Assembly (NCBI RefSeq): GCF_042657385.1
Contig: NZ_JBHSLA010000002.1
Coordinates: 62,001-126,000 of the forward strand
Reading direction: 5' to 3'
DNA length: 64,000 nt
Source of the DNA: Algorimicrobium hallyeonense
GTDB taxonomy: Bacteria > Bacteroidota > Bacteroidia > Flavobacteriales > Flavobacteriaceae
The position numbers and the translations under genes are program-made. Under the pieces are notes generated by a model. The model was not told where the DNA came from. It did no database searches and worked only from the letters and a program-made list of their open reading frames with translations. Shown here one piece after another: positions 52,138 to 61,053 of this stretch (position 1 is its first letter; every line of letters begins with the position of its first letter).

Positions 52138-52860
52138 ATGAAACTAGATATTTTGGCCTTTGGTGCCCATCCCGACGACGTAGAGCTAGGTTGTGGTGGC
52201 ACAATAGCAAAGGAAATAGCTAATGGTAAAAAAGTTGGAATAATTGATTTAACACGTGGTGAATTAGGAACTCGAGGAACCGCAGAAACACGCGATGCCG
52301 AAGCGGCTGAAGCTGGACGAATTTTAGGTATAGCTATTCGTGAAAATTTAGGCTTTGCTGATGGATTTTTTGTTAACGATAAAAGCCATCAATTAGAAAT
52401 AATAAAAATGATACGGAAATACCAACCGGAAATGGTTTTATGCAATGCTATTGATGATAGACATATTGATCATGGGAAGGGGAGTGATGTGGTAAGCAAT
52501 GCCTGTTTTTTGAGCGGATTACTTAAAATTGAAACCACCTTATCGGACACCAATACACCACAAAAGCCTTGGCGGCCAAAACTGGTATTTCATTATATCC
52601 AATGGAAATACCTTGAACCAGATTTTGTAGTGGATATTTCCGGATTTATGGAAAAAAAATTAGCGGCGGTTTACGCCTATAAAACCCAGTTTTTTGACCC
52701 TAAAAGTAAAGAGCCTGAAACACCTATTTCAAGCAAGAACTTTACTGATAGTGTGGACTATAGGGCACGCGATTTAGGACGAATTGTGGGTGTTAATTAC
52801 GCTGAAGGTTTTACAGTAGAACGGTACCCAGCAATTAATAGTTTGTTTGATTTGAAATAA
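52138..52860 (+). CDS. bshB1: Bacillithiol biosynthesis deacetylase BshB1
   Basis: A 240-residue zinc deacetylase of the LmbE family. Zinc motif GAHPDDVELGCGGT, catalytic and ligand residues in DDRHIDHGKGSDVV, and the BshB1-type RDLGRIVGVNYAEGF near the end. It removes the acetyl group from GlcNAc-malate in bacillithiol synthesis, so this organism probably uses bacillithiol. It is coupled with the Cys/Met PLP gene, which may provide cysteine. Confidence 0.95.
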   Translation: MKLDILAFGAHPDDVELGCGGTIAKEIANGKKVGIIDLTRGELGTRGTAETRDAEAAEAGRILGIAIRENLGFADGFFVNDKSHQLEIIKMIRKYQPEMVLCNAIDDRHIDHGKGSDVVSNACFLSGLLKIETTLSDTNTPQKPWRPKLVFHYIQWKYLEPDFVVDISGFMEKKLAAVYAYKTQFFDPKSKEPETPISSKNFTDSVDYRARDLGRIVGVNYAEGFTVERYPAINSLFDLK

Positions 52861-52875
52861 TTTTTCAAAAATACT

Positions 52876-52905
52876 TTGCAGGAAATAGGAATTAAATTAT
52901 CTTTG
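52876..52905 (+). promoter_or_regulatory. Promoter of tRNA-His
   Basis: TTG (52876-52878), spacer 19, TATCTTTG (52898-52905). The tRNA 5' end follows about 15 bases after the box. Confidence 0.82.
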
Positions 52906-52920
52906 CAGACCTATTAAAAT

Positions 52921-52995
52921 GGTGGTTGTAGCTCAGCTGGTTAGAGCATTGGTTTGTGGTACCAAGGGTCGCGGGTTCGAATCCCGTCTTCCACC
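52921..52995 (+). tRNA. tRNA-His (anticodon GTG)
   Basis: A full cloverleaf with the extra 5' G (52921) typical of tRNA-His, D-stem GCTC/GAGC, anticodon stem TTGGT/ACCAA with loop TTGTGGT, T-arm GCGGG-TTCGAAT-CCCGT, and discriminator C (52995). Two acceptor-stem positions are T opposite T. CCA is not encoded in full. Confidence 0.95.
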
Positions 52996-53004
52996 CAAAA
53001 TTAT

Positions 53005-53037
53005 AAAGCCTTTCAGAATCTCTGAAAGGCTTTTTTT
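53005..53037 (+). terminator. Intrinsic terminator of tRNA-His
   Basis: A stem of at least 12 bp (53005-53016 with 53022-53033) runs directly into a T-run. Confidence 0.9.
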
Positions 53038-53100
53038 GTATATAAGGTTTGCTGTTTTTAGTGTACAACTAATTGTTTAACAGTAAATTAACGAGGTGTT

Positions 53101-53151
53101 TAAACATAAAAAAGCCTTTTAGTTTATGTCTAAAAGGCTTTTTTATGTTTA
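53101..53151. terminator. Long bidirectional terminator
   Basis: A perfect 22-bp inverted repeat (53101-53122 with 53130-53151, loop of 7) with the core AAAGCCTTTTAG and its complement. On the minus strand it ends the M28 peptidase unit, 12 bases after its stop. Confidence 0.88.
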
Positions 53152-53163
53152 ATTGACAAGAAG

Positions 53164-54720
53164 TTATTCTTTTATTTTATCAACTATAATTCTGTTTTCG
53201 CGGTTTGCTAGTTCCCACGCCGTATAAAATACCAAACGTGTTCTATTTTCTAACAAATCATAACGGATTTTGTCTGGCGTATCACTTGGTCGGTGATAAT
53301 CATCATGTGTTCCATTAAAATAGAAAATAACAGGAATATTATTTTTAGCAAAGTTATAATGATCAGAGCGGTAATAAAATCTATTTGGATCATTATCATC
53401 ATTGTATTTATAATCTAATTCAATGTTCATATATGTTTTATTAACTTCTTCCGAAATATCATGTAACTCTTGACTTAATTTATCACTACCAATTAAGTAA
53501 ATATAGTTGTCTGCTCCTTCCGTACGTTTCGGATCTGTACGACCAATCATATCTATATTTAAATTTGCGACAGTATTTGCCAACGGAAAAATAGGATCTG
53601 TATCTGTATAGTAACGGGAACCTAAAAGTCCTTTTTCTTCAGCTGTAACGTGCAAAAATAAAATTGAACGTTTTGGTCTATGTCCATTTTTTACAGCAGT
53701 TTTAAAGGCTTCAGCAATTTCAATGATAGCAACAGTACCTGAACCATCATCATCGGCACCATTAAAAATTTCTCCATCCTCAATACCCATGTGGTCTAAA
53801 TGTGCTGAAAGTACAATAACTTCATCTGGTTTTTCAGAACCTTTAATAAATGCCGCAACGTTTTCAGATATAAACTCATTGGATGCATTTATATATTCTA
53901 GATTCATTGGAACCGTTAATGTTTCTGTTTTAGTAGCTGTTTCTATAGTTGGCATGATAGCTTTCGCTAAATCTGTATTTATTAAAAAATAGAACATGTC
54001 ATCTGCATTACCACGTAAAGACATTCTTCCACTAGAGCCACCAAATCGTTGCGCAGCCATGTCATAAATTTCAGGATAATAAAACAAAACTGCAGCAGCG
54101 CCACGCTCTTTAGCAGCATCACGTTTGGCCGCATATTCTTGTCTAAAATTTGACCACTTTGAACTTTCATCAGATCCGCTTATTACATAGTTGCCATCAG
54201 CTTTTTTAGGTTCACCAGATCGGATTAAAACCACTTTACCTTTAACAGCTAGATTATTGTAGCTGTTGTAATTTTCATCATCAATGCCATAATCAGCAAA
54301 AACAATATCCGTCACGGTAAGGCTTCCATTTTTAGATGTTGAAGCAGAAACGAAATCGTCTATCATTTTATAAGATTTTCCATTAACGGTTAGGTTAACT
54401 TTAGGCGCTTCCATAACTTCTAGCGGTACATCTTGAAAATAATTCCCGTCCGCTTTTGCTGCAGGAACATCCATAGTAATGTATTGTTGCTTTAAATATT
54501 CCACCGCCATTTTTTGTCCTTTTTCACCTGTAAGTCTACCTTCAAATTCATCAGAGGCATAGGTGTATAACATTTCTTTTAGCTCGGCAGATGTTATGGT
54601 ATTAGCATATTCCATAGGATTAGCAATCTCGGTAGCTTTTGTAGCTGTTTGCTTTTCCTGTGTTGATCCACAACTAAATGCTAAAAGCGTAGCACTTAGA
54701 ATAAAAACTGATTTTCTCAT
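53164..54720 (-). CDS. M28 peptidase lipoprotein with PA domain
   Basis: A 518-residue zinc aminopeptidase-type protein. The lipoprotein signal ends TLLAFSC. A PA-like insert lies at about 105-270. The M28 catalytic part has SAHLDHMG (His, Asp), NGADDDGSG (bridging Asp), VTAEEKGLLGS (Glu pair), LNIDMIGR (Asp) and DDYHRPSDTPDKI (His). It would be anchored in the outer membrane and trim peptides. It is followed by a long terminator; the upstream paralogue is separated by 113 bases. Confidence 0.93.
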   Translation of the reverse strand: MRKSVFILSATLLAFSCGSTQEKQTATKATEIANPMEYANTITSAELKEMLYTYASDEFEGRLTGEKGQKMAVEYLKQQYITMDVPAAKADGNYFQDVPLEVMEAPKVNLTVNGKSYKMIDDFVSASTSKNGSLTVTDIVFADYGIDDENYNSYNNLAVKGKVVLIRSGEPKKADGNYVISGSDESSKWSNFRQEYAAKRDAAKERGAAAVLFYYPEIYDMAAQRFGGSSGRMSLRGNADDMFYFLINTDLAKAIMPTIETATKTETLTVPMNLEYINASNEFISENVAAFIKGSEKPDEVIVLSAHLDHMGIEDGEIFNGADDDGSGTVAIIEIAEAFKTAVKNGHRPKRSILFLHVTAEEKGLLGSRYYTDTDPIFPLANTVANLNIDMIGRTDPKRTEGADNYIYLIGSDKLSQELHDISEEVNKTYMNIELDYKYNDDNDPNRFYYRSDHYNFAKNNIPVIFYFNGTHDDYHRPSDTPDKIRYDLLENRTRLVFYTAWELANRENRIIVDKIKE

Positions 54721-54833
54721 AAATTATAAGTAAGTGATGTTAATAAATAACTTTTGTGTTAAAGACAATATTACGAAATAACCTATCATTTCAAAGAAAT
54801 GCGCATTTACATTTAACAAACTTTAACAAGCTA

Positions 54834-55871
54834 TTAAATATCCTCGTTATGAATTAATTTATGTTCTTTATTAGCTAAATACCATGCCGTACTAAATATG
54901 AGTCGTGCGCGTGTAGCCAATAAATCATATTCAATTTTATCTGGTGTATCTGTAGCTTGATGATAATCGTCATGCTCACCATTGAAATAAAATATGACAG
55001 GAATATTTTCTTGAGCAAATTTATAATGATCAGACCTATAATAATAACGGTTATGATCATCTTCATCATTGTAGGTGTAGTCTAAATCTAAATGGAAATA
55101 GGTGTCATTTATTTTTTCAGAAATAAAATGAAGCTCTTTACTAATTCTGTCTGCGCCAATTACATAGAGATAGTTGGGATTGTCCTCATGTTTTTTATCT
55201 ATACGACCAATCATATCAATATTTAAATCGACCATGGTTTTATTTAAGTCAAAAATAGGATTCTCTATATAGTATCTTGAGCCATATAAACCTAGCTCTT
55301 CGCCGGTTAGATGTAAAAATAAAATGCTGCGTTTTGGCATAAAACCTTCCAGTGCTGCTAATTGGAAAGCTTGGGCCATTTCCATTAAAGCTGTTGTTCC
55401 AGACCCATTATCATCAGCTCCATTAAAAATCTGATCATCTTCAATTCCTAAATGGTCCAAATGTGCAGAAATAATAACAACTTCATCGGGCTTTTCGGAG
55501 CCTTTGATGTAGGCCAAAACATTTTCTGTGGATTTGATGTTGTCCGGTAAAAAAGCCTTTGAAATCTCTTGATAATATAAAGAATCTTTTATTGGCGAAT
55601 AAATGTTTTGAGATTGGTAGTATTCTTTCAGAAAATTGGCTGCTTTTTTCTGTCCAAGTTCTCCTGTTTTTCGTCCTTGAAAATCATTGGAAGCATAAGC
55701 TATAAGATGCGTTTTTAATTCGTTAGCGGTTATTGTATTAGCAAAACGCATAACGGTTGCACTATCCGTGAGTTGAATATTGTTTTTTATGTTTTCAATT
55801 TTAGTTGAATAACGAGTTGTGGCACAAGAACCAACTAATGTAAGTGCCGAAGCAATAACAAATCCTTTCAT
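54834..55871 (-). CDS. M28 peptidase lipoprotein lacking the PA domain
   Basis: A 345-residue paralogue of the neighbouring M28 protein. The lipoprotein signal ends LTLVGSC. The catalytic ligands are all present: SAHLDHLG, NGADDNGSG, LTGEELGLYGS, LNIDMIGR and DDYHQATDTPDKI. The N-terminal stretch (ANTITANELKTHLIAYASN) aligns with its neighbour up to FLKEYY, then about 30 residues lead straight to the catalytic part, so the PA region is missing. It probably arose by duplication and domain loss. Confidence 0.92.
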   Translation of the reverse strand: MKGFVIASALTLVGSCATTRYSTKIENIKNNIQLTDSATVMRFANTITANELKTHLIAYASNDFQGRKTGELGQKKAANFLKEYYQSQNIYSPIKDSLYYQEISKAFLPDNIKSTENVLAYIKGSEKPDEVVIISAHLDHLGIEDDQIFNGADDNGSGTTALMEMAQAFQLAALEGFMPKRSILFLHLTGEELGLYGSRYYIENPIFDLNKTMVDLNIDMIGRIDKKHEDNPNYLYVIGADRISKELHFISEKINDTYFHLDLDYTYNDEDDHNRYYYRSDHYKFAQENIPVIFYFNGEHDDYHQATDTPDKIEYDLLATRARLIFSTAWYLANKEHKLIHNEDI

Positions 55872-55899
55872 TTATAGCTATTTAGCCTATAAATAAAAC

Positions 55900-55931
55900 A
55901 AAAAAAAAGATAATACCGAAGTATTATCTTT
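55900..55931 (-). terminator. Intrinsic terminator of the DUF3108 unit
   Basis: An 11-bp stem (55921-55931 with 55906-55916) closes a TTCG tetraloop on the minus strand and is followed by a T-run. Confidence 0.88.
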
Positions 55932-55961
55932 CTAAACTGTGGGAAATTATAATAATTATAT

Positions 55962-56384
55962 TTATAAGTCAATATCTTCTCCATCCACATCTTCAAATTC
56001 AACACCTTCCAAATCGATATCTTCCAAATCCATATCTTCCAAATCCATATCTTCCATGTCCTCGATATCCAAATCCTCTAAAACCTCTATAGCTTCTTCT
56101 TCAGATTGTTGTTCTGTAAGTTCTAATTGTTCTGTATTACCAACTTCCGATGTATCAAAAATAGCCTTGTAAATAGAAATGGATAAAGCAATAATAGTTA
56201 GGAGGAAGGCCAATTTTATGGTGTGTTTGGGTTTGTTTTTTTTATTGGACAAATAGAAGCCAATTAAACCCAAAACAAGTGCAAGTATAGCAGGAATAAA
56301 TGCCAAGTTTGAAACTGGTAGAACGGATAGAATAACAGCAAAAGCCGCTGAAATTAAACTTAAAATTATAATTAGTATTCTCAT
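55962..56384 (-). CDS. Small membrane protein with acidic repeat tail
   Basis: A 140-residue protein. Spans are near IIILSLISAAFAVILSV, FIPAILALVLGLIGFYL and AFLLTIIALSISIY. The cytoplasmic or periplasmic tail (about 95-140) is extremely acidic, built from pentamers such as EDMDL and EDIDL. No family is recognised. It lies 6 bases after the DUF3108 gene. The acidic tail could bind cations or basic partners. Confidence 0.75.
   Translation of the reverse strand: MRILIIILSLISAAFAVILSVLPVSNLAFIPAILALVLGLIGFYLSNKKNKPKHTIKLAFLLTIIALSISIYKAIFDTSEVGNTEQLELTEQQSEEEAIEVLEDLDIEDMEDMDLEDMDLEDIDLEGVEFEDVDGEDIDL
56006..56080. repeat. 15-bp tandem repeats encoding acidic pentamers
   Basis: The unit ATCTTCCAAATCCAT (plus strand) recurs with small changes about four to five times, giving the EDMDL-type pentapeptides. 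It lies within the coding region. Confidence 0.75.
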
Positions 56385-56390
56385 GTTATT

Positions 56391-57170
56391 TTAATTTTTT
56401 AATCCCGTAGCAGATTTTATTTTTAATTCACCATTACCAACGGCTATTTTAAATTTAGCGTAAACAGGTACTTTATTAGCATCCGCGGTTAACCACAATA
56501 AATTATCATTAGAGCCTTTTAAAACCGAACTATTGTTAACAGAAATTCCTAGTTTGTAACACGTTTTTTTACCAATGGCGGTATTAATCGTTTCGGTTCC
56601 TAAATACACCACTGAAATTTTAAATTCTTTATTATCAAAAATTACAGTTAAAGGAAAGTTTTTGCCTGTTGTTGCTTGCTCTAAATTTAAATTACGCATT
56701 TTGTATATAGTGGTTACAATATCATTGGTGGAGCTACCTATATTTATGCTTTTCTTTTCTTCCCAAATAGTCCCATCACCACGTCGTTTTTTCTTGATGC
56801 TTTCAACTGTATTTGTTTTATTTTTAAATTTATACTGCATTGCTTTGTAATAACCACCTTCGTTAATATCACGCTTATGTAAATAAGGTGTTAAGGTTTT
56901 AGGACTTACGTAGCTTTCGTATAAATCACGAATTTTAAAAAAATTATCCCATTTGCTATAAGTGGTTGCTGTTGTTTTTAAACGCAATAGCGTAACTTTT
57001 GATGTCTTTACAAGGCTAGTCTCCATGGTTACTTCAGCTAAATCGGTCATAATGCCAGACATGTTGTAAGCTGCAGTAAACTTTAAGCTTTCGTTCATTG
57101 AAACGGCTGTATTTTGTGAATAGCCGACAGACGCAACAAAAAGACTTAAAATGAAAAAATATTTAAACAT
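56391..57170 (-). CDS. DUF3108 domain exported protein
   Basis: A 259-residue protein. The signal peptide is KYFFILSLFVASVGYSQ. The DUF3108 domain shows NESLKFTAAYNMSGIMTDLA, FFKIRDLYESYVSPKTLTP and LLWLTADANKVPVYAKFK. The family is periplasmic, beta-rich and resembles lipid-carrier folds. It is probably involved in envelope maintenance. It heads a two-gene unit with the acidic-tail membrane protein. Confidence 0.9.
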   Translation of the reverse strand: MFKYFFILSLFVASVGYSQNTAVSMNESLKFTAAYNMSGIMTDLAEVTMETSLVKTSKVTLLRLKTTATTYSKWDNFFKIRDLYESYVSPKTLTPYLHKRDINEGGYYKAMQYKFKNKTNTVESIKKKRRGDGTIWEEKKSINIGSSTNDIVTTIYKMRNLNLEQATTGKNFPLTVIFDNKEFKISVVYLGTETINTAIGKKTCYKLGISVNNSSVLKGSNDNLLWLTADANKVPVYAKFKIAVGNGELKIKSATGLKN

Positions 57171-57371
57171 ATAATTTTTAGTTTTTAGTATAACGAAGGT
57201 AATAACATTTATTGTGCCGAAAGTAAAATGTTAGAAAAAAAGTATAATCAGATTTGGTAGAACCTAATTGTTAAAGTTTTCATAATTACATTATTATCTG
57301 AATGTTAGCGTTTTGATTTCAATATTGCCGAAAAATAATTGTGGATAAACATGAAATAATCGACAAAACGC

Positions 57372-57401
57372 TTGTTTTTTTCGTTTAATTGCATAAATTT
57401 G
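57372..57401 (+). promoter_or_regulatory. Promoter of the 150-residue exported protein
   Basis: TTG (57372-57374), spacer 19, TAAATTTG (57394-57401), then the ATG at 57428. It shows that upstream in-frame start codons are not used. Confidence 0.78.
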
Positions 57402-57427
57402 TGATATTAAACCCCAAAACCTATAAC

Positions 57428-57880
57428 ATGAAATCTAAAATTACTTTGTTTTGTTTAACCTGTCTATTAATGACAGGCATTGCATCTGGCCAGAATAAGG
57501 ATGCACCTAAAAGTATTATCAGTCAAGATGTTGGTATTTCTAAATACCATGACAGAAAGGAACTGGAGCAGATGCAAAAAGGTGTTTTGTTAGGACTGTA
57601 TAATGAGCGAATTGAAATTATTATTAAAATTCTACCTTATATAGCATTTGCAACAAAGCCTGGCGTTACCATGTCTACCTTTGGTATTCCAGATACGAAA
57701 GACAATAGAACTGCTTTAGATACTCAAATAGACGCTACTAGGGATTACTTTTTAAGTACTATGGATTTTCAGAATAAAATTCTACCCTATTCGGACAGAT
57801 CTAATTTAATAGCGGCGATTTTGTTTTATGAAGAAACTTTAAAATCTTTACATATATATAGCGAAAATAATAGATTTTAA
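57428..57880 (+). CDS. Uncharacterised exported protein
   Basis: A 150-residue protein with signal peptide (SKITLFCLTCLLMTGIASGQ). The mature part is helical (LEQMQKGVLLGLYNERIEII, TRDYFLSTMDFQNKILPYSD). No family is recognised. It stands alone with its own promoter. Downstream, 57881-58155 holds only the next gene's promoter; I see no gene there. Confidence 0.72.
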   Translation: MKSKITLFCLTCLLMTGIASGQNKDAPKSIISQDVGISKYHDRKELEQMQKGVLLGLYNERIEIIIKILPYIAFATKPGVTMSTFGIPDTKDNRTALDTQIDATRDYFLSTMDFQNKILPYSDRSNLIAAILFYEETLKSLHIYSENNRF

Positions 57881-58076
57881 TATAGGCTATTTTAAAGCGG
57901 TATTATAATCTAGATTGCTATTATCAAAGCAAAGCTAATTAAGCGCATATTTTCTCGAACAAATTTTCTGTTAGACAATAACTATATTATTAATAAATGT
58001 TAGTTTTTAAAACAGTATCATATTTGTAGGAAAAAACCTCAAGAACATGTTCATTTGTGCATTTTGTCGTTATTAT

Positions 58077-58107
58077 TTGTGTTTAGTGGAATTTATTTAT
58101 ATGTTTG
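58077..58107 (+). promoter_or_regulatory. Promoter of the beta-helix protein gene
   Basis: TTG (58077-58079), spacer 20, TATGTTTG (58100-58107). The leader is about 45 bases. Confidence 0.75.
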
Positions 58108-58155
58108 GTATATAATAAAAAGAATATTTATGATTAATAAATAACTATTTTAACT

Positions 58156-59457
58156 ATGAAAAATTTGCCCCAACTCTTATGCATTTTTTTATTAGTGTTT
58201 TCCAATTCCTACTCCCAACAAGAGAAAGGTATTATTGGCACTGATAACTGGTTAAATTCTTGGACAGAATTTAAACCAGATTTAAATGAATATGGTGAAG
58301 CCACCGAGATTTTAACCGGAACCATTTCAGCTGATACAAAGCTTAGCAAAAAAAACACCTACATGTTGTTAGGTAATGTTTTTGTTACCAATAACGCTAC
58401 TTTATTTATTGAGCCTGGAACAGTTATAATAGGAGACTTTAAATCCAGTGGTGCTTTAATTATTACTAAAGGTGCTACAATAATTGCTGATGGTTTGGAA
58501 ACCGATCCTATTGTTTTTACTTCTAATAGAAGTGTGAAAAAAGCAGGCGATTGGGGAGGAATCATTATTCTAGGCGATGCACCAATTAATAAATTTGGTA
58601 ATGGATCTTCCGTAAATTACGATTTTAAATCAGCCTCTTATGACCATGTTAGCTATGGTGGAGAAAATACTGAAAGCAATTCCGGTATTTTGCGCTATGT
58701 ACGAATTGAATATGCTGGTAAAAAGTTAAAGAGCGGTGAGAATTTTAATGCCTTATTGTTGGCAGGTGTGGGAAGCCAAACTATTTTAGAAAATATTATG
58801 GTTAGTTTTTCAGCGGGTAATTCCTTCGATGTGTATGGCGGGCAAGTTAATATAAGTGAAGCTGTATCTTATAAATCTGAAAAAATAGATTATAACTTTA
58901 ATTATGGAGCTCAAAGTAATTTATACAATTCATTAGCTGTTAGGTCATCTTACGTTTCTAGTCCAGATGGATCTAGATGCCTAAACGTGGCATCCTTTAA
59001 AGATGATAAATCAGAAATCGATTTTTCTAAAAAGCAAACTTCAGTACTTGCAACAAACCTAACATTTATCAACGCTAGTAATAATTTGAAATCTGAAATC
59101 GAATTAGGCTTGGTTAAAGAAGCTATTTTTATTGATGAGTTGGCCGAACTAGATATGAATAAAAGTGTCATCTCTGGATTTAATCCAGCTGTGCTTTTAG
59201 CAAATAAGATGAAAATTAACAGTGAAACTTTAGACAGGATAAAATTTACTGAAATGTATTTCAATAACTGTAATGGAAATATTTTCACGGAATATAAATC
59301 TAATAATGAAGATTTAGAGAGTTGGTATGGAAATAGCAGTTTCTTTAATGTGTATTCAAAAGGATTGGATTCTGAAACCTTTATTGATTTACAAAATTCT
59401 AGAAGGCCAGATTTTAGACTGCGAATAAATAAAATTATAGCATCCAATGATGATTAG
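58156..59457 (+). CDS. Secreted beta-helix-like protein
   Basis: A 433-residue protein. The signal peptide is PQLLCIFLLVFSNSYSQ. Repeating short strands (MLLGNVFVTNNATLFIEPG, ALIITKGATIIADG, ILRYVRIEYAG) suggest a right-handed beta-helix, as in Bacteroidota surface proteins often misnamed multidrug transporter. GTVIIGDFKSSG is typical of the family. No C-terminal sorting domain is visible. The second half is more divergent. A terminator follows. Confidence 0.78.
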   Translation: MKNLPQLLCIFLLVFSNSYSQQEKGIIGTDNWLNSWTEFKPDLNEYGEATEILTGTISADTKLSKKNTYMLLGNVFVTNNATLFIEPGTVIIGDFKSSGALIITKGATIIADGLETDPIVFTSNRSVKKAGDWGGIIILGDAPINKFGNGSSVNYDFKSASYDHVSYGGENTESNSGILRYVRIEYAGKKLKSGENFNALLLAGVGSQTILENIMVSFSAGNSFDVYGGQVNISEAVSYKSEKIDYNFNYGAQSNLYNSLAVRSSYVSSPDGSRCLNVASFKDDKSEIDFSKKQTSVLATNLTFINASNNLKSEIELGLVKEAIFIDELAELDMNKSVISGFNPAVLLANKMKINSETLDRIKFTEMYFNNCNGNIFTEYKSNNEDLESWYGNSSFFNVYSKGLDSETFIDLQNSRRPDFRLRINKIIASNDD

Positions 59458-59473
59458 AAATTTAGTTTATTTA

Positions 59474-59500
59474 TGAATCTTCTTTAGAAGGTTCATTTTT
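59474..59500 (+). terminator. Probable terminator after the beta-helix gene
   Basis: A stem of about 8 bp with one G-T pair (59474-59481 with 59488-59495) is followed by five T. Confidence 0.65.
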
Positions 59501-59592
59501 ATTAATCCTAAATTATTTTAAGCCCCTCAAACGTGCAAACACAGTGTTATATAAATCATTGTTTTTGTACCGACTACCAATAAATAAAGCGT

Positions 59593-61053
59593 ATGGATAA
59601 AACTACTTTTGTAAAAAATTCCTTTTTTGTAATGTGTTTTTTTGTTCTAACCATAAGTCAGAACATAATGGCACAGATAGCTATAGGTGTTCCAAATATT
59701 GGATTTACCCAAGCTTGTGCAAATGAATCTTTTAATACGTTTAATGTTACCTTTAGTTTTTCTCCAGAAGCAGGATTAAATCCGTCTAATCAATTTATAA
59801 TTGAGCTATCTGATGCAACTGGTAGTTTTGCTAGTGCCACAACTGTGGCTACTTCAACAGCAGGAGCCATTACAACTTCACCCGCAACTTTAAGCTTTGG
59901 TTTGCCAACTATTACATCAGGTGAATCATATAGGTTGCGCGTTAAAAGTACTGCACCGGCTGCTACAAGCTCTGGATCATCAACATTTGCCGCCTATTAC
60001 AAAATTCAAGACACACCGTTTTCAATCAATAATTTAATTCCAATAGCAACTTATTGCGCTGGAGGAAGTTATGTTTTAACAATAGATAACCCTGGAACTG
60101 GAATAAACGATTCCCCATTAAATTATCCATCACTAACCTATAAATGGTACAGAACAACAGGTCCTTCAACTTCCGTTTTTGTGGCAGATGGTGAAACTTT
60201 AACCGTTAGTTCACCGGGAACATATTTTGTGGAAACTAATTATGGGACATGTACTTCAGACTCCTATTCTAATCGTGTAACAGTTTCAGAATCTACATCG
60301 GGCTCAACAATGGCGGTTCTTTCTAGTTTAGGAAATCCATTTTGCCCAAGTGGCGGACCAACCACTTTAACCACAACTGAAGGGAATGGTTACCAGTGGT
60401 TTTTAGATGGCGAAGTTATTTCTGGAGCAACTAATCAAACTTTTGAAACGACATCGTCTGGAACGTATTCTGTAAGTATTGATTTAGGGAGCTGTACAAC
60501 AACTGCATTTATTGATTTAGAAAGTGACGGCTTTACAAGTAGTATTAATGTGGACGAGATAAATGTGATGGATGCTAATGATACATTATATGTAGAAGTT
60601 ACAAGCTCTGCTAATAGTCCAGAATATCAGTGGTTTTTAAATAATACCCTTATTCCTGGTGCCAATGGAAACACCTATGATGCATCGGAATATGGTGATT
60701 ACCAAGTTGTTATTAGCCAAACAACAGGTTGTCTAGTTTCCAATGAATTTTCATTTGTAATTGAAGCACCTATAGATCCATTCCCTAGTGTTGAAAAAAT
60801 TCCAAATGTTATAAGTCCCAACGGCGATGGCATCAACGATACATGGATTATTCCAAACGAATATGTAAGTGGAACAAATACCGAAGTAATCATAATGGAT
60901 TCCTACGGAAAGGTTTCTCTAAAAACCACCGATTATCAAAATAATTGGCCAGAAAACGAAATTAACTTTAATAGTGTAAACCCTGTTTATTACTACGTGA
61001 TTACCACAACAGATAATAAAACAAAAAAAGGTTCAATAACCATTATAAAATAA
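59593..61053 (+). CDS. T9SS type B secreted protein with Ig-like repeats
   Basis: A 486-residue exported protein. The signal peptide covers FFVMCFFVLTISQNIMAQ. Ig-like or PKD-type modules are repeated, with YKWYRTTG, YQWFLDGEVISGATNQTF and YQWFLNNTLIPGANGNTY as equivalent strands. The C-terminal gliding-motility-associated (CHU_C, type B) sorting domain is VISPNGDGINDTWIIP to the end GSITIIK. It would be exported by type IX secretion. The next gene, PorP/SprF-like, starts directly after its stop, the usual pairing of a type B substrate with its anchor protein. Confidence 0.92.
   Translation: MDKTTFVKNSFFVMCFFVLTISQNIMAQIAIGVPNIGFTQACANESFNTFNVTFSFSPEAGLNPSNQFIIELSDATGSFASATTVATSTAGAITTSPATLSFGLPTITSGESYRLRVKSTAPAATSSGSSTFAAYYKIQDTPFSINNLIPIATYCAGGSYVLTIDNPGTGINDSPLNYPSLTYKWYRTTGPSTSVFVADGETLTVSSPGTYFVETNYGTCTSDSYSNRVTVSESTSGSTMAVLSSLGNPFCPSGGPTTLTTTEGNGYQWFLDGEVISGATNQTFETTSSGTYSVSIDLGSCTTTAFIDLESDGFTSSINVDEINVMDANDTLYVEVTSSANSPEYQWFLNNTLIPGANGNTYDASEYGDYQVVISQTTGCLVSNEFSFVIEAPIDPFPSVEKIPNVISPNGDGINDTWIIPNEYVSGTNTEVIIMDSYGKVSLKTTDYQNNWPENEINFNSVNPVYYYVITTTDNKTKKGSITIIK

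Noticed and set aside
58047..58115. 22-residue frame with three Cys before the beta-helix gene
   Set aside because: It overlaps the promoter of the next gene and has no supporting context.
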